In this document: piece by piece, positions 30,981 through 41,800 of the stretch
Layout: each line of letters begins with the position of its first letter
Numbering within the stretch: the first letter of the stretch is position 1
NCBI GenBank assembly: GCA_903842065.1
Contig: CAIMKZ010000048.1
Coordinates: forward strand, 124,001-188,000
Length of the DNA stretch: 64,000 bases
Source of the DNA: an uncultured Acidobacteriaceae bacterium
GTDB lineage: Bacteria; Acidobacteriota; Terriglobia; Terriglobales; Acidobacteriaceae
Reading direction: 5' to 3'
Translations under genes and position numbers: made by a program
The notes under the pieces: generated by a model
What the model was told of the DNA's origin: nothing
Database searches by the model: none
The model's input: only the letters and a program-made list of their open reading frames with translations

Positions 30981-31225
30981 ACTCGCGCACCTCCGCTTCA
31001 CAAATTGAATAGACTCGAATCGAGCGCTCGATCTATATTGTTTTCGGAGAGATTGATTCAGGCTTGGCAATCAAGGGGACTCGATCCGAAAGGCATATTT
31101 GCACGGGCAGAAGAGACGATCGGCGGTATCTGTAATGGGACATGCCGTTCGGTTCTGCAATCTCCCCGCGGGGCTCATAGTGAACGCATAATGCACTTGC
31201 CGCCCCGGATAACAATGCGGGTTTC

Positions 31226-32575
31226 CTACCAGTATTCAGCAGCGACAATCTTCGGCGGACCCGCGTGGTTGTCTATTACCTGGGTTTCGACGACAATTTC
31301 CATGTTCATGTTGGGCCAGTTGCGAGGAGCGTCTTTCACCATCTGAACAAAAAAAGCTCGGTTTGAGAGGAGTTCTCCAGCAGCTTCTGTCCCAGCAGCG
31401 GCAAGTCCCGCAACCAGAACAACAGGCTGGCCAGTGGTGGAGTCGTGATAGCGAGCTAACACTCCGTAGTCGTGGGATAGCTTGTCGGAGGGGGTATTAA
31501 AGGGCAAAAACCAGTGGGATTGCGTGGGGTTTCGGCTGTCGACGATCCCAACCCCCGTTCCAGGTTGACGGACAAACGTGTAGCGCAAGTTCTGCATAAT
31601 CCGCATCGTCCAGGGGTTGTCAAAAGCGCCAATCAAAATTACCGGCCCCTCACGGAGTTGGGTAAAGCTGGTTTTAGACGCGGCGGCGATGCGATATTCC
31701 CGTCCGCGCACATCAAGCGCAGTGGTCAAGTGGGTGAGGGCGATGACGTCGGAAATGGCCAAATGGCTGGAATCATTCCAGAACGACGGGTCTGCGCTGC
31801 CAGACACTGGAGTTTGAACCGATGCGGAATTAACGGGGACATTAGGTACACCGACGCAAACGGTAACAATGCCGGGCCCTGCGGTCACGGAAGCCCAGAA
31901 TTCATCCATCGGGCTGACAACCGAACCTACTAGCGTATGCAGGTAAAAACCAATGCAAAGTCCGGCTATCCCCATGAGCACGGAAGTGAGAACGAGTTTG
32001 GTAGTGACTGTTTGACGGCGGAGCAGAGCTAAAACTCGATCCGCAACGAACAGTTTTTTCGATGATTCGCTGTCCACGGGACCGGACTCGGTTTGCGGAG
32101 TGCCAGAGGCCACCGTGTCTCCAGGTTCGAGGGATGCGGGCGTTTGGCCGATCTCTACAGGTGCTGGACAAGGATGGAAGACAGCCGCGTAGGAGCCAAC
32201 TGGCAGATCGATCTGTATTTCTGCAGAGTGGGAACGTTCGACGTAATACTGAGCGAGCCGCTTGCGAATCTCGGCGGCAGTAAAGCGAACTATAGGGTCA
32301 GCGCTCGGGTCGTACATTGGATCGCGGTCGAATACTTCGACGCCAATGGTGCGTTCCTTGAGCAGATCCACATTGCCCAGTAGTGTCTGCTCAACCACAT
32401 AGCGGAGCATGGCGGGGTACCGCTTGCTGTGTTTGAAAAGCGGATGGGCAAGGATCTGTCTTAGTTGTCCCCGGACCTCAGCCTGTTCGCTCAAGGTTTG
32501 CGGAGACCAAGGAATAGAACTCGAGTTGGACACCTGAGACATATTGAAATTTGGCAAGCAGTCAGTATCATACAT
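31226..32575 (-). CDS. ToxR-like-topology membrane protein, candidate regulator
   Basis: A 449-residue protein with three parts. The cytoplasmic N-terminal domain (about 35-135) contains LKERTIGVEVFDRDPMYD, then DPIVRFTAAEIRKRLAQYY and a PVGSY end. A Pro/Ser linker and one membrane segment follow (LVLTSVLMGIAGLCIGFYL, about 195-215). The extracytoplasmic domain (about 220-449) includes GPVILIGAFDNPWTMRIM and a repeated Gly-Ala strand pattern. I recognise the N-terminal motif from Acidobacteria, where it precedes varied domains, but its fold is not established to me. Its position, divergent from the GH3 gene, and a paralogue at 60349 suggest a one-component regulator. The start is uncertain: GGAG abuts the ATG at 32575, and ATG 32542 is the alternative. 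Confidence 0.6.
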   Translation of the reverse strand: MYDTDCLPNFNMSQVSNSSSIPWSPQTLSEQAEVRGQLRQILAHPLFKHSKRYPAMLRYVVEQTLLGNVDLLKERTIGVEVFDRDPMYDPSADPIVRFTAAEIRKRLAQYYVERSHSAEIQIDLPVGSYAAVFHPCPAPVEIGQTPASLEPGDTVASGTPQTESGPVDSESSKKLFVADRVLALLRRQTVTTKLVLTSVLMGIAGLCIGFYLHTLVGSVVSPMDEFWASVTAGPGIVTVCVGVPNVPVNSASVQTPVSGSADPSFWNDSSHLAISDVIALTHLTTALDVRGREYRIAAASKTSFTQLREGPVILIGAFDNPWTMRIMQNLRYTFVRQPGTGVGIVDSRNPTQSHWFLPFNTPSDKLSHDYGVLARYHDSTTGQPVVLVAGLAAAGTEAAGELLSNRAFFVQMVKDAPRNWPNMNMEIVVETQVIDNHAGPPKIVAAEYW

Positions 32576-33015
32576 CTCCGTTTCTATGGCAGTCCACTTT
32601 CCTTATCTCATTGATATTGTTGGAGATACATTTTAGCGGACAGGGCTTAATACCCGATCCACCTTGTTCAAGCTATCCGGTGATTCATATGCTCTGCCAA
32701 GTGAGAAAATCGGGTGCTTAACTGCCCCCAAACAACATACCGCCAGGACGAACCCAAAGCGCGAATGAACAAAGGGAGTGTTTTGCTTAAGTCCCCCACG
32801 GTTTTTAGGGCACCGCTTGGACGACAAGACAGGTTGTTTCCTGCCGAGTTCTCATGCGCACTCGAAGGCACATCAGCTCATAGACGTTCCCGGTATCGCC
32901 AGCCTTCCACAATCCGTGAACAAATAGCCGATTAGCCAAACAATTGCCCAGTACATCCACCTCCAGCGAACCGGAGTTTGAGCTCAATTCAGCAAATGAT
33001 CCAGAGAAGGAAGTC
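32576..33015. other. Divergent intergenic region
   Basis: A 440-base region between the membrane protein (minus) and the GH3 gene (plus). It is AT-richer than the flanking genes and must contain both promoters. I see no gene and no clear operator. Confidence 0.45.
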
Positions 33016-35556
33016 ATGATGACAGGATTTGATTCACGCAGAGTGTTTTGCATACTTGTGTTGATTCTTTGTGTTGCCGGAGTGGTTCCCGCGCAGGCGC
33101 CCGTACCGGATTCGCCGGCGATCGAGGCCAGGGCTCACGAGATGCTGAGCAAGCTGACGCTCGAGCAAAAGATCAGACTGCTTGGCGGGGTTGACAGTAT
33201 GTTCACGCAGGCCGAGCCGGCCATCAACCTGCCGCGCTTCAAGATGTCTGACGCATCGGTAGGCATTCGCACCTGGGGACCGACGACCGCGTATGCGGGC
33301 GGAGTGGCTCTGGCCGCAACCTGGGACCGCGACTTTGCGCGATCGATGGGCGAGTCAGTGGCACGCGATGCGCGGGCACGGGGCGTGCACTTCCTGCTGG
33401 GGCCGGGTGTGAACATTGCGCGCTCACCCGTGAATGGGCGCAACTTTGAGTACCTGTCAGAAGATCCCTATCTGAATTCGGAGCTGGTGGTGCCGTTTAT
33501 TCAGGGCGTTCAGTCGCAGGGAGTGGTGGCGACCGTCAAGCACTATGCGCTGAACAACTCCGAGTTCGACCGGCACAATGTCGATGTGCTGATTGACGAG
33601 CGGACCATGCGAGAGTTGTATCTGCCGGCGTTTGAAGCGGCAGTGACAAAAGGCCAGGCGGATGCGGCCATGAGCTCCTACAACCTTGTGAATGGAGTTC
33701 ACGCTACGCAGAATGAGTTCCTGAACCTGAAGGTGCTTAAGGGCGAGTGGAGCTTCAAGGGCATTCTCATGAGCGACTGGATTGCGACGTATGACGGCGT
33801 TGCCGCGGCCGTCAACGGCCTGGATCTGGAGATGCCCTCTGCCGCTTTCATGAATGAGAAGGCTCTGCTTCCAGCGGTCAAGGACGGGCGGCTTACGGAA
33901 GCGGCGATCGACGACAAGGTTCTGCGTCTGCTGCGGACCGAGCTGCGTTACGGGTTTACGGATCGCCCGCAATTCAACCCTTCGTACGCGACCTACTCGA
34001 TCAAGAGCAAAGACGCAGCGCTGCAGGGAGCGCGCGAAAGCATCACTCTGCTGAAGAACGAAGGGCATCTGCTGCCACTGGATGCGGCAAAAGTAAAAAC
34101 GATCGCGGTGATTGGCCCGGATGCCTGGCCAGCCATCGTAGGCGGCGGAGGATCGTCGCTGGCAACACCGATTTCTTCCGTCAGCTCGCTGGAGGGTATC
34201 GGCAACTTGCTGGGGCGTGGAGCAAGCGTGCTCTACAGCCGCGGAGTGCCGGATCTGCCGGACCTCTTCCGCAACACGCGCTGGGATGGCAGCGTAAAGG
34301 TTGAAACATATGCCAACCGCGAATTCGGCGGCACGGCAGACGTAAGTACGCAGCGTTCCGCAACGGATTGGAAGTATTCGCAGTGGGGGCCGGCAGGTTC
34401 ACCACGGAGCGTTCGCTATACGGCGGCTTTCAAAGCCGGCAAGGCCGGGAGATACGTTCTGGCTGCGGCATCGAGCGGGAATGATATCTACCGCTTGCAG
34501 GTGGATGGAAAGCTGGCGTTGACGCAGAAGGACGAAGAAGCAGAAGTACCGCAGATGTACAGCCTTGATCTGACACAGGGGCAGACCGTGCACGTTGTTG
34601 CGGAATATCTGCCGCACGCTGCTGGGGTGAGCTTTGGAATGGGTTTGCTGTACGAGCCGGAGCTGATCTCAGCCGAGGCGAAGGAATACGCGGCCAAAGC
34701 GGATGTCGTCGTTGTAGCGGTGGGCTTCGGTCCGACGACGGAAGGGGAAGGACGCGATCGCAGCTTCGATCTTCCCTGGGGGCAGGATGAACTGGTGCAG
34801 GCGATGGTTGCGGCGAATCCGCACACCATTGTGGTGCTAACCGGCGGCGGCTCAATGAACGTCACTCGGTGGATCGACAAGGTTCCTGCGCTGTTGGATA
34901 ACTGGTATCCGGGACAGGAAGGCGGGACCGCAATTGCCGAGGTGCTGTTTGGCAAACACAATCCCGAGGGACGTCTGCCGGTGAGCTGGGACCGCACCTG
35001 GGAAGAAGATCCCACGGCGAAGTATTACTACGGCGACGCTTCAAAGGACGGCTCCATGCAGAGCACGTGGAGCGACGGCAAGATGAAGGAGCTGAAGATC
35101 CGCCACACCGAGTATGGCGAAAAATTGATGGTGGGCTATCGCTACTGGACCTCAACCGGCAAGCATCCGCTGTATCCGTTTGGGTTTGGGTTGAGTTATA
35201 CGACGTTCCGCTTCGACAAGGTGAAGGCGCCGGCGTCTGCACCTGCCGGTTCGACTGTAGCAGTGAGTTTTGACGTGACCAACACGGGCAGCCTGGAAGG
35301 GGCAGAGGTTGCGCAAGTATATGTGTCCGACCCATCGGCGAAAGTGGCGCGGCCGGAGCGCGAACTGAAGGGGTTTGAAAAGGTCCGGCTGGCGCCGGGC
35401 GAAACAAAGCACGTGACTGTGAATCTGGATGCACGCGACTTCAGCTACTGGGATGATGCGTCACACAAGTGGAAGATCGATCCGGGCAAATTTGTGATTC
35501 GCATCGGTAGCTCCAGCGAAGATACACCTCTTCAAGCGGACCTGACACTGAACTAG
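33016..35556 (+). CDS. GH3 beta-glycosidase with PA14 insert
   Basis: A secreted glycoside hydrolase family 3 enzyme of 846 residues. ATG 33016 (with ATG 33019 adjacent) follows AAGGA and gives a signal peptide (VFCILVLILCVAGVV, cleavage near PAQA). The TIM-barrel domain contains ALAATWDRDFARSMG and NGRNFEYLSEDPYL. The nucleophile is the Asp of GILMSDW, residue 254. The second alpha/beta domain carries a PA14-like insert (GKAGRYVLAAASSGNDIYRL ... LQVDGK, about 470-560). A fibronectin-III-like C-terminal domain (VSFDVTNTGSLEGAEVAQVY) ends the protein. It releases beta-linked glucose, xylose or glucosides, and is divergent from a candidate membrane regulator. Exact sugar specificity is not predictable. 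Confidence 0.93.
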   Translation: MMTGFDSRRVFCILVLILCVAGVVPAQAPVPDSPAIEARAHEMLSKLTLEQKIRLLGGVDSMFTQAEPAINLPRFKMSDASVGIRTWGPTTAYAGGVALAATWDRDFARSMGESVARDARARGVHFLLGPGVNIARSPVNGRNFEYLSEDPYLNSELVVPFIQGVQSQGVVATVKHYALNNSEFDRHNVDVLIDERTMRELYLPAFEAAVTKGQADAAMSSYNLVNGVHATQNEFLNLKVLKGEWSFKGILMSDWIATYDGVAAAVNGLDLEMPSAAFMNEKALLPAVKDGRLTEAAIDDKVLRLLRTELRYGFTDRPQFNPSYATYSIKSKDAALQGARESITLLKNEGHLLPLDAAKVKTIAVIGPDAWPAIVGGGGSSLATPISSVSSLEGIGNLLGRGASVLYSRGVPDLPDLFRNTRWDGSVKVETYANREFGGTADVSTQRSATDWKYSQWGPAGSPRSVRYTAAFKAGKAGRYVLAAASSGNDIYRLQVDGKLALTQKDEEAEVPQMYSLDLTQGQTVHVVAEYLPHAAGVSFGMGLLYEPELISAEAKEYAAKADVVVVAVGFGPTTEGEGRDRSFDLPWGQDELVQAMVAANPHTIVVLTGGGSMNVTRWIDKVPALLDNWYPGQEGGTAIAEVLFGKHNPEGRLPVSWDRTWEEDPTAKYYYGDASKDGSMQSTWSDGKMKELKIRHTEYGEKLMVGYRYWTSTGKHPLYPFGFGLSYTTFRFDKVKAPASAPAGSTVAVSFDVTNTGSLEGAEVAQVYVSDPSAKVARPERELKGFEKVRLAPGETKHVTVNLDARDFSYWDDASHKWKIDPGKFVIRIGSSSEDTPLQADLTLN

Positions 35557-35570
35557 GACGCCGCAGAACG

Positions 35571-35599
35571 CTGAGAGGCCGCTATAGGCGGCCTCTCAG
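35571..35599 (+). other. Hairpin without U-tract after GH3 gene
   Basis: A 12-bp stem (ctgagaggccgc / gcggcctctcag) with a 5-base loop lies 14 bases after the GH3 stop and is not followed by T residues. It may stabilise the 3' end or act together with the terminator that follows. Confidence 0.5.
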
Positions 35600-35609
35600 A
35601 CTGCCGTCG

Positions 35610-35640
35610 AACCCCACTATTTTGGGTGGGGTTTGTTATT
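35610..35640 (+). terminator. Intrinsic terminator after GH3 gene
   Basis: An 8-bp stem (aaccccac / gtggggtt) with an 8-base loop is followed by TGTTATT. Confidence 0.7.
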
Positions 35641-35771
35641 GGCGGAGTCAGTTCAGAAACTGAGCGGCGCATGCAATAATCGTCGCGCGCCGAAATTGTC
35701 AGTTGAGATTCCGCGGACCTCGTAGCCCAGGTTGCCAATCCTGGAAGTGTGCGGCTCTTTAGGAGGGAATG

Positions 35772-37094
35772 ATGTTCAATCTGAGAAATGCCGGCAGAAT
35801 GATGGCCGCGGCAGTGGGCACAGCGGCGTTGATGGCAAGCTTGGGGGCATTTGCCCAGACATCTTCGGCGGGCCTGAAGGCAGGCGCAGCGCGGGTGGAT
35901 ATTACACCCACGACCGATGAGATGGCGGCGCCATTCAAGACCGTGTCTGACCATGTGTATGTGCGGGCGCTGGTGCTGGACGACGGGCAGCAACGTACGG
36001 TGATGGTGGTTGCCGATGCGCCGACGATTGCACCCGGCGCCGCTGCGGATTTGACGCAGCAGATCGCCGCGAGCGCACATGTTCCGGTAGAGAATGTTCT
36101 GCTCGGGTCAACGCACACGCATAACTTGATGCGCCTTGACAGCAACGGCATGGGGGGCTCACTTCCCGGTTCGACTAAATACATGGACCGCGTAAAGGTC
36201 GTGACGATTACGGCGGTAGAGCAGGCGCTGGCGAAGATGCAGCCGGCGCGCGCGGGCTATGCGACAGGCAGCGCGGCACTGATTGCGAATCGCAACCAGT
36301 GGAATGAAGCAGAAGAGCGCTGGGTCGAGGGGGTGGACCGCACAGGAACCGGGTTGATTGATCGCAGACTGGGTGTTCTGAAGGTGGAATCGCTGGATGG
36401 AAAGCCGATTGCCTTTCTGCTGAACTATGGAATGGAACCGGTGATAGCGATGGCGATGCGAGGCGAGATCAGCGGCGATGTGCCGGGGGCGGCCTCGCGG
36501 TATGTTGAGGACCGTTATAAAGGTAACGCTGTGGCGCTGTTTACGATTGGGTCGACAGGAAGCCCGTTGTATCGGGCCAGACCAGGCGGCGCCGATCCGA
36601 AAGTGTTGATTGCCGCTATGGGCACAATTCTGGGCGAGGAAGCGCTGGCGACTGCGAATGGAATACACATGTCGACGGCGGTGCGGCTTGCGGGGGCGCA
36701 TACAACGCTGGAGTGTCCGGGCAAGACAACGACACCGCTTAACCTGAGTGGTCAGTGCTCAAACGCAGCGGGATCGAAACTGCCGGCGTGCGTGTTCGTA
36801 GACAAGGACGCGCCGCCGGTGACACTGAACATCGGACTGATGCGAATCGGTGACCTGGCATTGGTGGAAGCGGATGCGAATGTTTCGCCGATGCTATGGC
36901 TCAAGCTGGCAGCAGCATCGCCGGTTACAAAAACAGCGATAGTGGCTTTAACTTATGGACCGCTTCACTATGCGATCGACGATGCATCGTATCCGATGAA
37001 CACCTACGAGGCTACAGCAGCCACGGCTAAGCAGGGCTGCATTGAGAAGGGGTTTCTTAACGACGCGCTTGACCTGATGGAGAAGACACGCTGA
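35772..37094 (+). CDS. Secreted neutral-ceramidase-like protein
   Basis: A 440-residue exported protein related to the N-terminal domain of neutral/alkaline ceramidases. The second of two adjacent ATGs is preferred, with AGGAGG five bases upstream. The signal peptide ends near LGAFAQ. The mature N-terminus GAARVDITPT is the family's opening, the zinc-binding HxH occurs in LLGSTHTHN, and GDVPGAASRYVE follows. The family nucleophile loop (NxGDVSPN in true ceramidases) is here GSTGSPLY, so ceramide hydrolysis is doubtful. It is convergent with a paralogue at 37201, the two sharing a terminator, and a third paralogue lies at 46627. Likely an amide or ester hydrolase of unknown substrate. Confidence 0.75.
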   Translation: MFNLRNAGRMMAAAVGTAALMASLGAFAQTSSAGLKAGAARVDITPTTDEMAAPFKTVSDHVYVRALVLDDGQQRTVMVVADAPTIAPGAAADLTQQIAASAHVPVENVLLGSTHTHNLMRLDSNGMGGSLPGSTKYMDRVKVVTITAVEQALAKMQPARAGYATGSAALIANRNQWNEAEERWVEGVDRTGTGLIDRRLGVLKVESLDGKPIAFLLNYGMEPVIAMAMRGEISGDVPGAASRYVEDRYKGNAVALFTIGSTGSPLYRARPGGADPKVLIAAMGTILGEEALATANGIHMSTAVRLAGAHTTLECPGKTTTPLNLSGQCSNAAGSKLPACVFVDKDAPPVTLNIGLMRIGDLALVEADANVSPMLWLKLAAASPVTKTAIVALTYGPLHYAIDDASYPMNTYEATAATAKQGCIEKGFLNDALDLMEKTR

Positions 37095-37110
37095 GGGTTC
37101 GAAGCAGATG

Positions 37111-37152
37111 AAACAACGACGGGCTTGCCGGATTCGGCAAGCCCGTCGTTGC
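37111..37152. terminator. Shared bidirectional hairpin terminator
   Basis: A 17-bp perfect stem (caacgacgggcttgccg / cggcaagcccgtcgttg, 37114-37130 and 37135-37151) with a 4-base loop lies between two convergent ceramidase-like genes. A-rich and T-bearing flanks are short on both sides. Confidence 0.8.
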
Positions 37153-37200
37153 AAGTTAGCTCCTCAGCGTATATTCACAAGCTCGCTGCAGGCAGCGGAC

Positions 37201-38577
37201 TTACTCGCCCGACAGATGCATCAATTTGATCGCAGTGTCAACGATCTTTCCTTCTGCGCAGCCGGGCTTCAGGCGTGAACCTATCACCTGGAAAGACAGG
37301 CGGTTGAATGCGTCATCGTTATAGATGTAGTTGGAATTCGCGCGGCCGTTCGCCAGCGTAACCACTATCGTTTTTGCCGCTGGAGACTCGGCCTTGAGCC
37401 GCATGGCAATTTTGCTGTAGACCTCACCGGTGACGGTGGCGAAGTTGATGTCGCCGATGCGCAGCAATCCGATCTTCAGGTTGACATCGACTCCGTCCTT
37501 GTAGCCGGGAAGTGAACCTTCCCGCACGGGATTGGCAATGTCCAAACGGTCGCGGCCCGGGCAGGAGACCTGTTCTTGTCCGCCCCAGATGCGCGCCGTG
37601 TCTGTGAAAGTAGCGCTGTTGCGGAGCACGTCCACAGCCCTGGCGCCGATCAGCGTACCCTCCATTGTCACCAGTTCGCCGATGCGCGCAATGCGCTGCT
37701 GGAATGCCGGGAGATTCTCCGCGCTCACCGGCTGGCGGGAATTCGCCGCGGCATTCGTGTTGAATCCCTGGGGCGAATTTGCGCCCTGGGTACTGCCGGA
37801 CACGCTGGTACCGGCAAGGCTCGCCAGGTTCAGCGCAGGATTCTGGTCTCCCGAGGCGCCCTGGGTAAAGACGGCCACCGTGCGGTCGTCGAAGAGCCGC
37901 TCGATGTATCGCGATGCCTCGCCGGGATAGTCGGCGCTGATGGCGCCGCGCAGGTAGAAGTTAATCGGGTGCATCGCGTAATTCATGTAGACCGCGATCG
38001 GCGTTCCGTCTGCGCCCATGAAGCCTGCAACAGCCAGAGTTTTGTCGGAAGAACCTTCCGGATTGGCAGCCTGTCGCCAGCCGCGCTCTGCTGTGTACTG
38101 GTCGCGATTTACGTTCAGGTCCACCTTTGTCGTGCCGTAGCCGATGCGCGCCGGCGCTAGGCGCGATTTCGCCATCTGTGCAACCGAAACAATGGAGGCG
38201 GCGACTGGCGCGAAGTTCTCCGCGGACACGTTAAGCGTCTTGGTGCTGGAACTATGCACGTGCGTCACGGAAACGATGATGTTCTGTACGGGGCACCCGG
38301 TGGCGGCCGAAGTCCTGGCAATGGCGTCCTGCAATGTCTCGTCGTGAACGCCGCTCAAATCAAGCCCCATGAGGATCGCGCAGGTGATGCCGTCGTCCAC
38401 CACGATGGCGCGCGCAAACAGGCGGTCGCGGATAACGTCGGTGGGCAGCATCAGGTCGCTTTCCTGCGTGATGTCCACTTTGGCTGCGCCGGCCCGCAAC
38501 TTGGATTGAGCGAAGACATTTCCGCTGGCAAGCAGCAGCGCCAGGAGTCCAACACAGAATGCACTATGAATTTTCAA
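37201..38577 (-). CDS. Secreted neutral-ceramidase-like protein
   Basis: A 458-residue exported protein, paralogue of the gene ending at 37094. The TTG start at 38577 is preferred because GGAG lies six bases upstream; a longer ATG frame exists to 38631 but lacks a site. The signal peptide is KIHSAFCVGLLALLLASGNV, cleaved near FAQS. Family marks are AGAAKVDITQ, HVH in VSVTHVHSS for zinc, and DYPGEASRYIERL. The nucleophile region reads TQGASGDQNPAL, where the Ser of NxGDVSPN is not evident. The TonB-dependent receptor gene lies 257 bases upstream on the same strand, so receptor and enzyme may be functionally linked. Substrate unknown. Confidence 0.75.
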   Translation of the reverse strand: MKIHSAFCVGLLALLLASGNVFAQSKLRAGAAKVDITQESDLMLPTDVIRDRLFARAIVVDDGITCAILMGLDLSGVHDETLQDAIARTSAATGCPVQNIIVSVTHVHSSSTKTLNVSAENFAPVAASIVSVAQMAKSRLAPARIGYGTTKVDLNVNRDQYTAERGWRQAANPEGSSDKTLAVAGFMGADGTPIAVYMNYAMHPINFYLRGAISADYPGEASRYIERLFDDRTVAVFTQGASGDQNPALNLASLAGTSVSGSTQGANSPQGFNTNAAANSRQPVSAENLPAFQQRIARIGELVTMEGTLIGARAVDVLRNSATFTDTARIWGGQEQVSCPGRDRLDIANPVREGSLPGYKDGVDVNLKIGLLRIGDINFATVTGEVYSKIAMRLKAESPAAKTIVVTLANGRANSNYIYNDDAFNRLSFQVIGSRLKPGCAEGKIVDTAIKLMHLSGE

Positions 38578-38778
38578 TACAATCTCCAATTCCGGCAACG
38601 GCAAATCGCCTGCCGCAGATATATACAGCACGTAAAAAACAAAGCGTCAGATTTGGGAGTCCCCGTTTAGTTCTTCAATGTTGTTCAATTTTGGCAATTC
38701 TGAAGCAAGTTGAAGAACGCGAGAGAGGAGAGGAGCCGTGAAACTCACGGGAGAGCATGATCTTTCATTGTGGATGTA

Positions 38779-38816
38779 ACCAATGGGCAAGGCACGTTTG
38801 CGCCTTGCCCATCGGG
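38779..38816 (-). terminator. Possible hairpin terminator after receptor gene
   Basis: An 11-bp stem (atgggcaaggc / gccttgcccat) with an 8-base loop lies 23 bases after the receptor stop on the minus strand. No T run follows, so the call is weak. Confidence 0.45.
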
Positions 38817-38834
38817 TTGCAGGTTCAGTTCAGC

Positions 38835-41800
38835 TTAGAAGTTGACGCGCATGCTGAGCTGGATCTGGCGTGGATTGTTCTTCTGGCTGGTGATGGTGCC
38901 AAAAGCGACGTTGCCGAAGCTTACGTTCGGGTTGGCGAACTGGCGGCGGTTGAAGATGTTGAAGAACTCAGCCCGGAACTGCAGGTTGATTCCTTCCTTG
39001 ATCCTCGTCTGCTTCTGAGCCGTGAAGTCCCAGTTGGCCATGCCCGGTGCGTGGAGTTTGGGGTCGACGCGAGGTTCGGTGCCCAGCGAGTAGGGAACCC
39101 GAACATCGGTGGCCGAACCATACTGGATGGCGCCGGCCTTGGCGAAGCAGGAGGTTTCGAACCACTTGCCCAGGCGCGACTGCGCAGAGCCGGAGGTCAG
39201 CTTGGAGCAGCCGGGGGTTACGTCGGGCCGGATGGTTCCAGCGCCCCAGCTCGAGTTGTAGGTATTGTTGCCAGACTGGTTAATCGCCAGAGGCTGGCCG
39301 GTCTGCAGGGTGGTAATGCCGTTGACTGCCCATCCGCTGATGATCCTGTCGGTGATGGGGTTCATGCTGTTGAGCCACTTTTGTCCCTTGCCGAAGGGCA
39401 GGTTGACGATGTAGCTGGTTACCCAACGCTGGGTGATGTTGTAGCTGAGCTCGGAGCGCTCGGCTTTTTGGTTGTTGTAGTTCTGCATGCCGCCGATGGT
39501 GCCGTTGTCCAGGAAGCCCATGCTGGTATCCGTGTCGCCGATCGACTTGGACCAGGTGTAGCCGCTGCTGATCATGCCGGCGCCCATGCGCTTGCTGTAC
39601 TTGGCTTGCAGTGAGTGGTAGGTCATGGTGCTGTTCAACGGGTTGGAGTTGGTGAAGTTCAGGTACGCGGGGTGAGGCCGTGCCGCCTGCGCCTGTGCGC
39701 TGGTGATGGCTCCCTGCGCCAGCAACGCCGCGTTGGTCTGGGAGAGCTGGTTTTGGTTCCAGCCACCGGAAGCTGGCAGGTGAATGCCTATCGCGCCGGC
39801 GTAGCCGACTTCAATCGACTGCTGGCCCCAGAACTGCTGGCCGACCGTCAGGTTCCACTGCTGCATGTACGGGTAGCGGGTGTTTGGAACCGGCGAGCTA
39901 ACCGATTGCAGCGGGGTGGTGTTGGCGTAGTTGCTTATGAAGTTAGGGTTGGTGTTGCCGAGAGGTTGATTGATGGTTACTGGTGCGGATGTACCAACGC
40001 CAAGCGGATTCGAGGCCGTGTAGATCACCGAACTAGAGGTGTTGTTGCTGACGGTTGGGGCCAGGTTGACCAGACTGCTTGTCGCCACCATGCCGCCATT
40101 CAACTCCAACGGAAGGTAAGCGATGGAATAGCCGGCGCGGATCACGGTGTTGTTGTTCAACCGGTAGGCAACGCCGAGCCGCGGCGCTAAGAGGTTGTTC
40201 TTGGCGATGTTAACTCCCCGGCTGCTGTAGGCGCTGCTGTTGGTCAAAGCGAGTGTGCCGTAGGCAGGAGAGCCGTTGATGGTAGCTGTTGTGTCGGGCA
40301 ACTCCACGGTGGCGCGATTTTTCCGCTCAGCCATGATGCCGGGCAACTCCCAGCGAAGGCCGGCCGTGACGGTCAGCTTGCGGGTCGCGTTCCAGGTGTC
40401 GGTCGCGTAGTAACCCTGGTACCAGTTGTACGGACTGACGCGATTGGCCTTGGAGAAGGTGAAGTTGGCTGGATCTCCGAGCAGGAAGTTGGCCCACTCG
40501 TCCTTGGCGTACCAGTTGGCGTTGAAGCTCATCGTGCCGGGATCAAACTGCGGAAGACCATTGATGTCTTCGAGGAAAACCTGGCCGCCAACCTTTAGCG
40601 TATGCGCGCCCTTGACCTTGGTAACACTGGCGCTCATGGCGTAGGTGTTGGTCCAACGCTCGTCTACAACGATGAATCCACCCCAGGTGAAGAAGTTGTA
40701 GAGACCGGTCCACTTGAATGGCACCAGGAGGGGCACGGTCTGCTGGGCGTTGATCGCCGCCCAGTTAGCGTTGAAGCCGTCCTTGGCAAGATTTTCACCC
40801 GCGGACGGCGGACCGTCGTTGGAATATGCCCTGGTGTAGGAGAGCCGCACGTCGGCGATGGTGGTCGGGTTAATGGTAATGGTGTCGCCGATGACGCCCT
40901 GCGTGGTCGGATAGATGCTGATGGCGCCGCCCGTCTTGAAGCCGCCATGATCGAACATCGACCGCGACGACAAGTCGGTGGTATTCAAGTGGCTGTAGCG
41001 AACAAAGAAGCTGTGGTTGCCATGAAGAACGTCGCCACGGACATTGAACTGCTGGTTGTCGTCGCCGAGGGGCACCAGGGCCGTGTAGTTTGTTTTGCCC
41101 ACAGCCACGCTGGTAGTCGTCGGAGGAGCGAAGTAGTTCTTCACGATCTGCGCGGTCGGATCAAGGCACGATGTGGCAATGATCGTCCGGTTGTTGACAG
41201 CGTCGTAGCTCAGGCAGCTCTGCTGCGCAACAGGAAGGTTAGCAACGTTCCCCATGAGATTGCCGGGAACGCTGGGATTGGTGGCTGCCGTCATGCCCGC
41301 GTCGGGCACGTTGGTCGACGTCACCGCGGCGGTATGGGAGTGGAACTTCTCCCACGAGAAGAAGAAGAAGGCCTTGTTCTTGAGCACCGGCCCGCCGATG
41401 GCCGCGCCGTACTGCTGCTGAATCCACTGTTGCTTGCCGAGGGTCTTGGTGGGGTTCCATACGTTGGCGTTCAAGCTAGGGGTACGGTAGAACTCGTAGC
41501 CCGTGCCATGGAAGGCGTTACTGCCCTGCTTGGTGGCCATCTCAACCACACCGCCTCCGTAGCGGCCGAACTCCGCGCTCACCGAGTTGGTGCCTACCTT
41601 GAACTCCTGAATGGCGTCCTGGGTGGGAACGAAAGCGATGTCGTGCTGGAACAGAGTATTGAGGGGTGCTCCATCCATATACATCGAACCATGGCCGGAG
41701 ATCGAGCCGCCGATCTGGAAGTTGTTCCAGCCGGCGTTGTTGGTGTGCGTGCCCTGGTTCATGGTGGTATTGCCCATCGCAGCGCCCTGGGGCACGACAC

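Noticed and set aside
31005..31346. A 113-codon plus-strand frame after the histidine kinase
   Set aside because: Its second half is antisense to the candidate regulator; there is no ribosome site or domain.
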